NCBI RefSeq assembly: GCF_003149105.1
Contig: NZ_QGDS01000006.1
Span: 62,001 to 126,000, forward strand
Source: Faecalicatena contorta
GTDB lineage: Bacteria > Bacillota > Clostridia > Lachnospirales > Lachnospiraceae
Reading direction: 5' to 3'
DNA length: 64,000 nucleotides
Shown here: positions 27,184-35,482 of the stretch, one piece after another
Numbering within the stretch: position 1 is the stretch's first letter
Layout of the letters: the number at the start of each line of letters is the position of its first letter
Notes under the pieces: generated by a model
What the model saw: only the letters and a program-made list of their open reading frames with translations
What the model was told of the DNA's origin: nothing
The model's database searches: none
Made by a program: the position numbers and the translations under genes

Positions 27184-28919
27184 TGGCTGCTTTTGATTTG
27201 AAACAATTACCGATTACAAAATATTTATTTTATACTGGCAAGGGTGGTGTTGGAAAGACATCTATTGCCTGTGCCACCGCTGTTACATTAGCGGACAATG
27301 GAAAGAAAGTACTGCTTATCAGCACTGACCCGGCATCAAACCTTCAGGATGTGTTTCACACTGAGCTGACGAATAAAGGCGTACCGATTTCAGAAGTGCC
27401 GGGACTGGTTGTTGCCAATCTGGATCCCATTCAGGCTGCAGCAGAGTACAGGGAAAGTGTAATTGCACCATATCGCGGAAAACTGCCGGATGTGGTGCTT
27501 GAGAATATGGAGGAGCAGCTTTCAGGCTCTTGTACAGTGGAGATAGCTGCATTCAATGAGTTCTCAAATTTTATTACTGATGAAAAAGCTGAAAGTGAAT
27601 ATAATTACATCATTTTTGACACGGCACCGACTGGCCATACACTGCGCATGCTTCAATTGCCGTCTGCCTGGAGTGATTTTATTAGCAAAAGTACCCATGG
27701 AGTATCATGCCTGGGTCAACTTTCCGGTCTGGAAGAACGCAAGGATATTTATAAAAAAGCAGTGGAGACGTTGTCAAATGGTGATATGACAACTTTAATT
27801 CTTGTATCACGTCCAGAAGTATCGCCATTGAAGGAAGCGGAACGGGCGTCCAGAGAACTGGCGGATTTAAATGTGAATAATCAGATGCTGGTAATCAATG
27901 GAGTATTGGAGCAGCATGATGATGCAGTTTCTGACAGCCTGTTTGAAAAACAGCAGAACGCTCTGAAAAATATGCCGGATGGTATTAAGGGGATTCCGAG
28001 TTATACGGTGCCTCTTCGGGCTTATAACATTACCGGAATGGAGAATGTTCGGAATCTGTTGGTGAGAGATACTTTGGTGGTGAGTGATGAGTCATTAAAT
28101 GTATCGGAAATACCGAAGTTGTCAAAGATTATTGATAATTTGTGCGACAGCGGAAAAAAGGTTATCTTTACAATGGGCAAGGGCGGCGTCGGGAAGACAT
28201 CGATAGCTGCTGGGGTTGCACTAGGGTTGGCGGCAAAAGGAAAGAAGGTTCATTTAACAACAACTGATCCGGCGGCTCATCTAAAGTTTGTAATTGAAGA
28301 AAATGAGAATATAACCCTGAGCCGTATCGATGAACAAGGAGAGTTGAAGCGTTACCAGGAAGAAGTCCTGGCAAAAGCGAGAGAAACAATGTCTGCAGAT
28401 GATATTGCTTATATTGAAGAAGATTTGCGTTCTCCATGTACACAAGAAATAGCGGTATTCCGGGCGTTTGCAGAAATTGTGGAGAAAGCTGAGAGTGAGA
28501 TTGTTGTTATTGATACCGCACCAACGGGTCACACCTTGCTGCTTCTTGATTCTACACAAAGCTATCATAGGGAGGTGCAGCGTACACAAGGGACCATTCC
28601 TGAGCCGGTGAAGAAACTTTTGCCACGTTTGAGAAATGAAGAAGAAACCGAAGTGCTCATTGTAACATTAGCTGAAACAACACCTGTATATGAGGCATTG
28701 CGATTAGAAGAAGATTTGAAACGGGCTGAAATTGCAGCTAAGTGGTGGGTGATAAATTCATCAATGTATGCGGCCAATACAACCAATGCTCTATTAAGAG
28801 CAAAAGCCAGCCACGAAATAGAGTGGATTAATCGTGTAGATAAGCATTCTAATGGTAATTATGCAGTAATCAGTTGGAGTGCTGCTGAAATTAAGGGTGA
28901 TAAGCTACTATCCATGTAG
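27183..28919 (+). CDS. arsA: Arsenite-stimulated ATPase ArsA
   Basis: A 578-residue cytoplasmic ATPase with two homologous halves. Each has a P-loop of the deviant type (TGKGGVGKTS near residue 18 and MGKGGVGKTS near 332) and the DTAPTGHTL signal-transduction motif. Metalloid ligands are the Cys residues in SGSCTVEIAAF, VSCLGQL and SPCTQEIAVF. It energises arsenite export through the membrane transporter; pairing with Acr3 rather than ArsB is common in anaerobic Firmicutes. The ATG overlaps the arsD stop. Confidence 0.96.
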   Translation: MAAFDLKQLPITKYLFYTGKGGVGKTSIACATAVTLADNGKKVLLISTDPASNLQDVFHTELTNKGVPISEVPGLVVANLDPIQAAAEYRESVIAPYRGKLPDVVLENMEEQLSGSCTVEIAAFNEFSNFITDEKAESEYNYIIFDTAPTGHTLRMLQLPSAWSDFISKSTHGVSCLGQLSGLEERKDIYKKAVETLSNGDMTTLILVSRPEVSPLKEAERASRELADLNVNNQMLVINGVLEQHDDAVSDSLFEKQQNALKNMPDGIKGIPSYTVPLRAYNITGMENVRNLLVRDTLVVSDESLNVSEIPKLSKIIDNLCDSGKKVIFTMGKGGVGKTSIAAGVALGLAAKGKKVHLTTTDPAAHLKFVIEENENITLSRIDEQGELKRYQEEVLAKARETMSADDIAYIEEDLRSPCTQEIAVFRAFAEIVEKAESEIVVIDTAPTGHTLLLLDSTQSYHREVQRTQGTIPEPVKKLLPRLRNEEETEVLIVTLAETTPVYEALRLEEDLKRAEIAAKWWVINSSMYAANTTNALLRAKASHEIEWINRVDKHSNGNYAVISWSAAEIKGDKLLSM

Positions 28920-28926
28920 GAGGAAT

Positions 28927-29325
28927 ATGAAAAAGAAAATTGCTTTTGTATGTGTTCATAATTCTTGTCGTTCGCAGATAGCCGAAGCACTTTGCAGATA
29001 CATGGCGGGGGATATGTTTGAGGTTTATTCGGCAGGTACAGAAAGAGTATTAAATATCAATCCGGATGCGTTAAGACTGATGAAGCAGATCTACAGTATT
29101 GATATGGAGAAAAACCAGTATTCAAAACTGTTGGAAGAGATTCCTCCGGTGGATATAGTTATTACGATGGGATGTAATGTTTCCTGTCCGGCGGTTCCCT
29201 GTGAATACAGGGAAGACTGGGGGCTGGATGATCCAAGTGGGAAGGCGGATAAGGAGTTTGTATATATCATTGACGAAATTGAAAAGAAAATCTTACAGTT
29301 AAAATCTAATATAGAGAATTTTTGA
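28927..29325 (+). CDS. arsC: Arsenate reductase ArsC, thioredoxin-coupled type
   Basis: A 132-residue low-molecular-weight-phosphatase fold. The P-loop is CVHNSCRSQ (nucleophile Cys9). Redox Cys residues follow in MGCNVSCPAVPC (Cys83, Cys87, Cys92), and the acid is in DDPSGK. It reduces arsenate to arsenite for export, using thioredoxin. It begins 7 bases after arsA and ends the operon. It carries one more Cys in the redox loop than the Staphylococcus enzyme, so which pair forms the disulfide is uncertain. Confidence 0.95.
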   Translation: MKKKIAFVCVHNSCRSQIAEALCRYMAGDMFEVYSAGTERVLNINPDALRLMKQIYSIDMEKNQYSKLLEEIPPVDIVITMGCNVSCPAVPCEYREDWGLDDPSGKADKEFVYIIDEIEKKILQLKSNIENF

Positions 29326-29330
29326 TGGCG

Positions 29331-29354
29331 GGGGACAAAATGTTTGCCCCTTTT
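29331..29354 (+). terminator. Terminator of the arsenic operon
   Basis: GGGG-A-CAAA pairs with TTTG-CCCC (29331-29339 with 29343-29350) and is followed by TTTT. It begins 5 bases after the arsC stop; the IS element inserted immediately beyond it. Confidence 0.8.
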
Positions 29355-29362
29355 AGCTTAGC
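29355..29362. repeat. Left target-site duplication of the IS element
   Basis: AGCTTAGC, repeated directly at 30843-30850. Eight bases is the usual duplication for the IS256 family. Confidence 0.9.
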
Positions 29363-29425
29363 GAGACTGTTTCAAGTTTTGTGTAAACGCAAAAAACTGA
29401 TTTAAGAAATGTTGATAGTTACGTT

Positions 29426-29456
29426 GGGGCAAAGCCGATTTTTCGGGCTTTGCCCC
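29426..29456 (-). terminator. Hairpin downstream of the transposase gene inside the IS
   Basis: A perfect 11-bp stem (GGGGCAAAGCC with GGCTTTGCCCC) with a 9-base loop, located after the transposase stop on the minus strand. It may also stop transcription entering the element from the arsenic operon. Confidence 0.7.
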
Positions 29457-29521
29457 TTGTGTGTATTATAGCTCCATTTCAGAGCATGTCAATAAAGCCG
29501 ATGGATTTCGGCCTCATTTTT

Positions 29522-30772
29522 CTAATAACCTTCCAGACGTTCTTCAAAATAAATTTCAAGTTGAGAGTGGATTACACCCCAGTCCTGTCGGTGGCCGGTC
29601 CACTTTTTAGTAATGTCCATCATTGCCAGATAGAGCATTTTTAACAGGCTATCATCTGATGGGAAAATCGTCTTACTTTTGGTCACTTTGCGGAGCTGGC
29701 GGTTAAATCCCTCAATAGCATTCGTCGTATAAATCAGGCGGCGAACAGGCTCAGGATATTTGAAATATGTAGAGAGCGTTGCCCAATTGTCATTCCACGA
29801 TTTAAAGATTTTAGGGTATTTTCCATTCCATATCTCGCCAAAACGCTCCAATTCTGAATAAGCAATCTCTTCCGTCGCTGCAGCATAAACACGTTTCAGA
29901 TCAGACATTAAGGCTTTTAAATCCTTGTAGGATACAAACCGGGTAGAGTTACGGATCTGATGAATAATACAGTGCTGCACTTCTGTATTCGGAAATACTG
30001 CCTCAATTGCTTGCGGAAAACCTGTCAGACCATCTACACAAGCAATCAGGATATCTTTTACGCCGCGATTCTTTAAGCCATTCATGATAGAAAGCCAGAA
30101 CTTCGCACTTTCATTCTCGCCGACATACATTCCAAGCACGTCCTTATGTCCATGCATATCAATTCCTAAAACGATATAAACTGCACGCTTTACGATACGT
30201 CCTTCACTGCGAACATGATAGTGGATGGCATCCATAAATACAACCGCATAGATTTCTTCCAAAGGTCGTTCCTGCCATTCGCGCACGATTGGAAGGATTT
30301 TATCGGTCACTCTGCTGATGGTGCTGTCAGAAATCTCGATATCATACAATTCTCGTAGATGACTTTCGATATCCCCAGTAGTCATACCTTTTGCATACAT
30401 GGAGATGATTTTTTCTTCCATGTCCTGTGTAACAGTATTTTGATATTTCTTGACTACTTGTGGCTCAAACTCTCCCTTACGGTCTCTGGGGACATCTAAT
30501 TCCATATCTCCATATGAGGTATGCATTGTCTTGGATGAGTGCCCATTGCGACTATTGTTGGTATCTTTGTTACGATAATCATACTTGGTATAACCGAGTT
30601 CTTCATCTAACTCTTCATCCAAGACACCCTCCAATAGAATAGACATCATATCTCGCATTGCAGAGTTGACATCTGCGCCATCTTTGATCTTGACATCGCT
30701 GTTTTTAAGATAGTCTTTCATCATTTCACGCATTGCTTTTTTCTGTGGTGATTCATCTTTTCTTCTAGCCAT
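29522..30772 (-). CDS. IS256-family (mutator-type) transposase
   Basis: A 416-residue DDE transposase: first Asp in VVFMDAIHYH, second in IACVDGLTGFPQAI, Glu in TTNAIEGFNRQLRKVTKSK. The N-terminal part is DNA-binding and highly charged. Normal family length is near 400, so the gene is intact. Its start is preceded by GGAGGTTTTTT. Confidence 0.97.
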   Translation of the reverse strand: MARRKDESPQKKAMREMMKDYLKNSDVKIKDGADVNSAMRDMMSILLEGVLDEELDEELGYTKYDYRNKDTNNSRNGHSSKTMHTSYGDMELDVPRDRKGEFEPQVVKKYQNTVTQDMEEKIISMYAKGMTTGDIESHLRELYDIEISDSTISRVTDKILPIVREWQERPLEEIYAVVFMDAIHYHVRSEGRIVKRAVYIVLGIDMHGHKDVLGMYVGENESAKFWLSIMNGLKNRGVKDILIACVDGLTGFPQAIEAVFPNTEVQHCIIHQIRNSTRFVSYKDLKALMSDLKRVYAAATEEIAYSELERFGEIWNGKYPKIFKSWNDNWATLSTYFKYPEPVRRLIYTTNAIEGFNRQLRKVTKSKTIFPSDDSLLKMLYLAMMDITKKWTGHRQDWGVIHSQLEIYFEERLEGY

Positions 30773-30842
30773 AAAAAACCTCCAAACTGTTGTAATTATC
30801 TTACATCAGTTTGAAGGTTTACACAATCTTTGGGATAGTCCC

Positions 30843-30850
30843 AGCTTAGC
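30843..30850. repeat. Right target-site duplication of the IS element
   Basis: AGCTTAGC, the direct copy of 29355-29362. Confidence 0.9.
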
Positions 30851-31115
30851 TTTCCTGCTGGCAATAATTCGTTCCAATGAATCCCTACTAAGCTGCAGCT
30901 TTCAAACTCTGCAAATCGGATTTGAGAATATTGGGCTTTTAGTGAATAATACTGCATTTTTGAAAAATACATCCTGAAAGTATACTTCTGGATAATTGGA
31001 AATTTTCAAACGTACAATTTATAAATTTACAATCTACAAACTCACAGTCTGTAATTACTTTCCCGTCTGATTTTAAATTTTCAAATGTTTGGTCCTCATA
31101 ATATTTTTGTTTCAT
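30843..31115 (-). pseudogene. Pentapeptide-repeat protein remnant, frameshifted and cut by the IS
   Basis: From ATG 31115 (GAGAGAGG upstream; ATG 31133 is also possible) the frame encodes repeats such as DCEFVDCKFINCTFENF and stops after FQKCSIIH at 30939. A different frame then continues with related sequence (YSQIRFAEFESCSLVGIHWNEL) up to the IS boundary. Full pentapeptide proteins of this kind are near 200 residues, so a frameshift and loss of the 3' part have occurred. Rejoining the two target copies gives a stop (TAA) just beyond the duplication, so the gene was already truncated before the IS arrived. Confidence 0.75.
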
Positions 31116-31284
31116 ATCCTCTCTCCCAATCATTGGTGCATAGTTTGAATTCTAACTAAACTATACTTTTGTACAACGAATGTGTCAATTTATTTTCTCA
31201 AAAACCAAAACTAAGCCTACACTTCTGGGTATAATTGCTTAACCTTTTAAACTATGGTATTATTTTAATATTAGCCCATACTTA

Positions 31285-31303
31285 TTGAACTACTAACGTT
31301 CAA
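31285..31303. repeat. 19-bp palindromic motif, copy B1
   Basis: TTGAACTACTAACGTTCAA is the exact reverse complement of copy A (24387-24405). In the plus direction TTGAAC is followed, after 18 bases, by TATATT (31309-31314), so the motif could be a promoter with built-in operator for the nitroreductase gene. Confidence 0.7.
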
Positions 31304-31316
31304 GACGGTATATTTA

Positions 31317-31335
31317 TTAAACTACTAATCTTCAA
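31317..31335. repeat. 19-bp palindromic motif, copy B2 (diverged)
   Basis: TTAAACTACTAATCTTCAA, three mismatches from copy B1 and 32 bases downstream, same orientation. TTAAAC with TATACT 18 bases later (31341-31346) gives a second promoter-like arrangement about 38 bases before the nitroreductase start. Confidence 0.55.
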
Positions 31336-31383
31336 CAAGATATACTTTTGTGAAAGTGTCTGTAAAATGGAAGGAGTAAGACT

Positions 31384-32178
31384 ATGGTATTGATAAATCA
31401 GGAGTTATGTATTGGCTGCGGGGTATGTGCGGAAGATTGCCTGGCAAAGATAATTCATCTAACAGATGGAAAAGCTGAGAATAAAGGACCGTGTATTCAA
31501 TGCGGACATTGTGTAGCTGTCTGTCCGGTGCAGGCAGTTTCTATTCCAGAGTATGATATGGAGGATGTGGACGAATATGATCCGGAAACGTTCCGCATAG
31601 AGCCGGAGAATATGTTGCATGCTATAAAATTCAGGAGAAGTATTCGTAACTTTAAGCCTGAAAAAATAGAAGAAGAAAAGGTAAAGCATATATTAGATGC
31701 AGGACGTTATACAGCTACCGCCAAAAATAAACAGGCAAGTACCTTTGTTTTTATTCAGGATAAGATGGATGAATTCAGAAATCTGGTGTGGGAGACGATG
31801 CCGGAGATTTTGGAAGTGCTTAAAAAAGATGCTCCGTTATATGCAAGAGTGTTTAGAAGCTTTTATGAGAAATGGAAGAAAGATCCACAAGATGATACGC
31901 TTCTTTACAATACACCTGCATTTTTGGTTATTACATCAGATAATCATTCTCTGGACGGTGGCCTCGCAGCGGCCAACATTGAGAATATGGCTGTTGCAGA
32001 AGGTCTGGGGGCCTTGTTCAGCGGTTATATGATGCGGGTGATAAGTATAAGCCCGAAATTAAGGGAATGGCTTGAGATAGGAGAACAGACCGTGGCCTGC
32101 TGCATGCTTATTGGATATCCGGCAGTCAGATACAGAAGGACGGCGCCGAGGCGGGAAGGAAATGTGATTCGAAAGTGA
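31384..32178 (+). CDS. Ferredoxin-nitroreductase fusion protein
   Basis: A 264-residue flavoprotein. Residues 1-60 carry two [4Fe-4S] motifs (CIGCGVCAEDC and CIQCGHCVAVCP). From about residue 80 a nitroreductase fold follows (FRRSIRNFKPEKIEEEKVKHILDAGRYTATAKNKQ, with the FMN-contacting Arg-Arg-Ser-Ile start). Such proteins pass electrons from ferredoxin-like clusters to FMN and an unknown acceptor. Tandem promoter/palindrome motifs lie directly upstream. AAGGAGTAAG precedes the ATG. Physiological substrate unknown. Confidence 0.9.
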   Translation: MVLINQELCIGCGVCAEDCLAKIIHLTDGKAENKGPCIQCGHCVAVCPVQAVSIPEYDMEDVDEYDPETFRIEPENMLHAIKFRRSIRNFKPEKIEEEKVKHILDAGRYTATAKNKQASTFVFIQDKMDEFRNLVWETMPEILEVLKKDAPLYARVFRSFYEKWKKDPQDDTLLYNTPAFLVITSDNHSLDGGLAAANIENMAVAEGLGALFSGYMMRVISISPKLREWLEIGEQTVACCMLIGYPAVRYRRTAPRREGNVIRK

Positions 32179-32270
32179 GACAGAATCGTACATATATCTA
32201 AGTGCAGTAAGAATAAAAGTAACAGTACTATATGACAATTTGGGAATTATATGATGGAGGGTGTGATACG

Positions 32271-33041
32271 ATGAAACATATGCCTGTACTTTTTGTGGGA
32301 CATGGTTCTCCCATGAATGCAATTGAAAATAACCGTTTTTCCGCATATTGGGAAACTCTTGGCGGACAAATTCCACGGCCGGAAGCTATTCTTTCAATTT
32401 CTGCCCATTGGTATACACCGGGGCTGAGAGTTACGGATGTACCTTTTCCCAAAATGGTTTATGATATGTATGGTTTTCCTGAGGAACTGTACCAGGTTGC
32501 TTATAATGCTCCCGGTGCGCCCCGTTTTGCAGGTTTGACAAAGGAGCTGGTTGGAGAGAATATCCAAATCGATAATTCCTGGGGGCTGGACCACGGTTCC
32601 TGGTCCGTATTGTGCCGGATGTATCCCCAGGCGGATATACCTGTATTTCAGATGAGCGTGGATAGACTGGCTTCCGCAAGAGATTGTTATGAAACTGGAG
32701 AGAAGCTTCGCAGGCTGCGGGAACAGGGTGTATTAATTCTGGGAAGCGGCAATATTGTCCATAATCTTTCCAGGGTCAACTGGTCCATGGAGGAAGGAGG
32801 CTATCCGTGGGCTTTGGAATTTGATGAATACATCAAAAATAATATATTGAATAAAGAATATGAGAATATAATAAACTATTCAGGGGCTGGAGAGTCAGCA
32901 GCACTTGCTTTTCAAATGATGGATCATTTTGCACCTCTTCTTTATATTTTAGGTGCATCAGAGCAGCAGGATAAAGTCAGTGTTTTTAATGATTCCTGTG
33001 TACTGGGCTCTCTTTCAATGACGAGTTATTTGTTTAAGTAA
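32271..33041 (+). CDS. LigB-type class III extradiol dioxygenase-like protein (YgiD/DODA family)
   Basis: A 256-residue protein with the metal-site signatures of the LigB superfamily: VLFVGHGSPMNAIE at the start, SISAHWYTPG, LDHGSWSVL and GSGNIVHNL. Relatives cleave catechol-type rings with oxygen, e.g. 4,5-DOPA dioxygenase. In a strict anaerobe the true reaction is doubtful. The ATG at 32271 is favoured by GGAGGGTG upstream; ATG 32232 would add 13 residues. The next gene follows after 41 bases. Confidence 0.88.
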   Translation: MKHMPVLFVGHGSPMNAIENNRFSAYWETLGGQIPRPEAILSISAHWYTPGLRVTDVPFPKMVYDMYGFPEELYQVAYNAPGAPRFAGLTKELVGENIQIDNSWGLDHGSWSVLCRMYPQADIPVFQMSVDRLASARDCYETGEKLRRLREQGVLILGSGNIVHNLSRVNWSMEEGGYPWALEFDEYIKNNILNKEYENIINYSGAGESAALAFQMMDHFAPLLYILGASEQQDKVSVFNDSCVLGSLSMTSYLFK

Positions 33042-33082
33042 AGCCTGGTGAAAGAAAGAGATATAACGGAGGTGTATTTATA

Positions 33083-34777
33083 GTGGAAGCTGGTGAGATT
33101 TATTTACAATGGCGGGACAGGCTGAAGGAATACAAATCAATACAGCGTGAACTGGAAGAGATAGAAGGAAATACGGAAGAAATAGAAGACCGTTTCTGCA
33201 AAGAGCTTGAATTTGGAACGGCAGGGCTCAGAGGAAAGTTGGGTGCAGGAACAAATCGAATAAATGAAGTTGTTGTCGGAAGAGTGACCCAGGGGATAGC
33301 CGATTTTATTTCAGATAAGGGCAGGGATTATAAACAAAGAGGAGTTGTTATTGCGTATGACTGCAGGCATTTCTCGAAGGAATTTGCTGTACTTTCCGCA
33401 GAAGTTTTAGCGGCAAATGGGATAAATGTATTCATTTTTGAATCGCTGCGTCCGACACCGGAATTGTCTTATGCAATTCTTCAGTTAAAGGCGGCAGCAG
33501 GGATTAATGTGACTGCAAGCCATAATCCGAAGCAATATAATGGATATAAGGTATATTGGGAAAATGGGGCACAGGTTCTGGAAGAAATCGCAGATGGGAT
33601 GTCTGAAAAAATAGCACAGGTCAATATGTTTGAAGGAGCTGTGCGCATAGATTTTGATAAGGCAGCAGATGAAAAAATTATTACAGTTCTTTCCGAAAAG
33701 ATGGACCGGGATTATATGAATCTGGTGAAGTCTCTGGCAATCAGAGATGGGGCTGAGCTGGAAAAAACGATTCCTATTGTTTATACACCCCTCAATGGGG
33801 CGGGAAGTAAGCCAGTAAGAACAATTTTGGAAGAGCGGGGCTTTTCCAATGTTCATATTGTGCCTGAACAGGAATATCCGGACCCGGATTTCACTACAGT
33901 GGGATACCCGAACCCGGAAGACAGAAATGCCTTTGCCCTGGCAGAAAAACTGGGAGCTGATGTGGGTGCCGAAGTATTAATTGCCACGGATCCTGATGCG
34001 GACAGAATGGCAGTTGAGGTGCGGGATGAAAATGGAAATTACATTGCGCTGAACGGAAACCAGACAGGGGTAATTTTAATTCATTATTTATTGGAGGGGT
34101 TAAAGGCAGCGGGAAAAATCCCGGAGCGTCCGGCTATGATAAAATCTATCGTAACAGGGGATATGGGAACAACCATATGTAAAGCATATGAAGTTGAGAT
34201 GTTTGAGACCTTAACAGGTTTTAAAAACATTTGTGGAAAAATACCGGAGCTGGAGAGGAACGGATTCCAATATTTGTTCGGGTACGAAGAAAGCATTGGT
34301 TATGCAATAAGTGATGAAATCAGGGATAAAGACGGCATAAGTGCTGCCATGTTTGTTTGTGAAGCCGCAGCATTTTATAAAAAGCAGCAAAAGACGCTTC
34401 TTCAGGTCCTTTATGATTTATACGAACAGTATGGATATTACAAAGAAGAGCAAGTTTCTCTCGTGTTAGAGGGCATTGCAGGGGCGAGACGTATTGAGCG
34501 CATGATGGAAGCCTTTCGGACAGGGGATTACGGTGAGTTCGGAGGTTTCAAAGTAAAAGAGATAATTGATTACCAAAAAGGGTATAAGGATATCAGTAAA
34601 TCAAATGTTTTAAAGTTTGTCTTAGAAAACGAAATATGGTTTTCAATACGTCCATCCGGTACGGAGCCGAAGGTGAAACTGTACTTTTATGCAAAGGGAA
34701 AAACGGAAGAAGAGGCGGTTACATCCATACAAAAGGTGCGGGAGGACGTTTGGGGACGGTTAAATCAGGTACAGTAG
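33083..34777 (+). CDS. Phosphoglucomutase/phosphomannomutase family enzyme
   Basis: A 564-residue alpha-D-phosphohexomutase, similar in size to Bacillus PgcA, interconverting glucose 1- and 6-phosphate. Seen: FGTAGLRGKLGAG near residue 45, the phosphoserine loop TASHNPKQYNGYKVYW, the Mg loop DPDADRM, the sugar-binding GYEESIGYAI and the phosphate-binding RPSGTEPKVKLY. The start is GTG at 33083, supported by GGAGGTG 9 bases upstream. Confidence 0.94.
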   Translation: MEAGEIYLQWRDRLKEYKSIQRELEEIEGNTEEIEDRFCKELEFGTAGLRGKLGAGTNRINEVVVGRVTQGIADFISDKGRDYKQRGVVIAYDCRHFSKEFAVLSAEVLAANGINVFIFESLRPTPELSYAILQLKAAAGINVTASHNPKQYNGYKVYWENGAQVLEEIADGMSEKIAQVNMFEGAVRIDFDKAADEKIITVLSEKMDRDYMNLVKSLAIRDGAELEKTIPIVYTPLNGAGSKPVRTILEERGFSNVHIVPEQEYPDPDFTTVGYPNPEDRNAFALAEKLGADVGAEVLIATDPDADRMAVEVRDENGNYIALNGNQTGVILIHYLLEGLKAAGKIPERPAMIKSIVTGDMGTTICKAYEVEMFETLTGFKNICGKIPELERNGFQYLFGYEESIGYAISDEIRDKDGISAAMFVCEAAAFYKKQQKTLLQVLYDLYEQYGYYKEEQVSLVLEGIAGARRIERMMEAFRTGDYGEFGGFKVKEIIDYQKGYKDISKSNVLKFVLENEIWFSIRPSGTEPKVKLYFYAKGKTEEEAVTSIQKVREDVWGRLNQVQ

Positions 34778-34822
34778 TATTTTAGTTACAGTTCAGCAGG
34801 GTCTTTTTATGGAGGAAAATGT

Positions 34823-35395
34823 ATGGATTATACACAGATTAATGCAAAAGCGGTAGATAGATGGATTGAGGATGGATGGGAGTGGGGTGTGCCGATTTCC
34901 CATGAACAGTTTGAGGAAGCACTGAATGGCAAATGGTCAATGCTTTTGACACCGAATAAGCCAGTACCGAAAGAGTGGTATCCTGATCTGAGAGGTAAAA
35001 AGGTTCTCGGCCTTGCTTCAGGGGGCGGCCAGCAAATGCCTATTTTTGCCGCGTGCGGCGCCGAATGTACGGTTCTTGATTATTCGGAGAAGCAAATAGA
35101 AAGCGATTTGTCTGTTGCAGAGAGAGAAGGGTATAAAATCAATGCTGTCCGTGCGGATATGACAAAGCCGCTGCCCTTTGACAACGATTCCTTTGACTTA
35201 ATTTTTCATCCTGTATCAAATTGCTTTATTGAAGATGTGATGCATGTCTGGAAGGAATGTTACCGCATTATGAAAAAAGATGGCAGGTTAATGGCGGGAT
35301 TTATGCTGATTGACCTCTATGAGGATACGAATGGACAGGGTATTCTTAGGGAGTATGGGGTTCCCACATTTTGGGCAACGCTGGCTGTGAAATAA
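34823..35395 (+). CDS. SAM-dependent methyltransferase with an internal deletion
   Basis: 190 residues. The N-terminal two-thirds is a class I methyltransferase: SAM loop GLASGGGQQMPIF, acidic end of strand 2 in CTVLDYSEKQ, ADMTKPLPF and FHPVSNCFIEDV. The last 25 residues (YEDTNGQGILREYGVPTFWA) match the extreme C terminus of the family as I know it, which is near 255 residues. About 65-75 residues between them are absent, the junction lying at LMAGF, where both flanking parts of full-length relatives have L-AGF-like sequence. The frame is kept, but the protein is probably impaired. Methyl acceptor unknown. Confidence 0.75.
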   Translation: MDYTQINAKAVDRWIEDGWEWGVPISHEQFEEALNGKWSMLLTPNKPVPKEWYPDLRGKKVLGLASGGGQQMPIFAACGAECTVLDYSEKQIESDLSVAEREGYKINAVRADMTKPLPFDNDSFDLIFHPVSNCFIEDVMHVWKECYRIMKKDGRLMAGFMLIDLYEDTNGQGILREYGVPTFWATLAVK

Positions 35396-35410
35396 TTTGA
35401 TTAAAAGTAA

Positions 35411-35444
35411 GAAGCTGCAGCACATCTTTTTGTGCAGCAGCTTC
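35411..35444. terminator. Bidirectional terminator between methyltransferase and sucD genes
   Basis: A 14-bp stem with one mismatch (35411-35424 with 35431-35444) and a loop of T residues, between convergent genes. AATTTTA follows on the plus strand and AC-TTTTAA on the minus strand. Confidence 0.75.
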
Positions 35445-35482
35445 TAATTTTATGACTTTGCTATGATGTTTAAGAGTAAAAC

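Larger units (their letters stand above)
29363..30842 (-). mobile_element. IS256-family insertion sequence, apparently complete
   Basis: 1480 bp bounded by AGCTTAGC duplications. The ends are imperfect inverted repeats: left GAGACTGTTTCAAG, right (inward) GGGACTATCCCAAAG, with shared inner blocks TTGTGTAAAC and AAACTGAT. It contains one intact transposase gene. The intact ends, duplication and open reading frame indicate a recent, possibly still mobile insertion. Confidence 0.95.
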
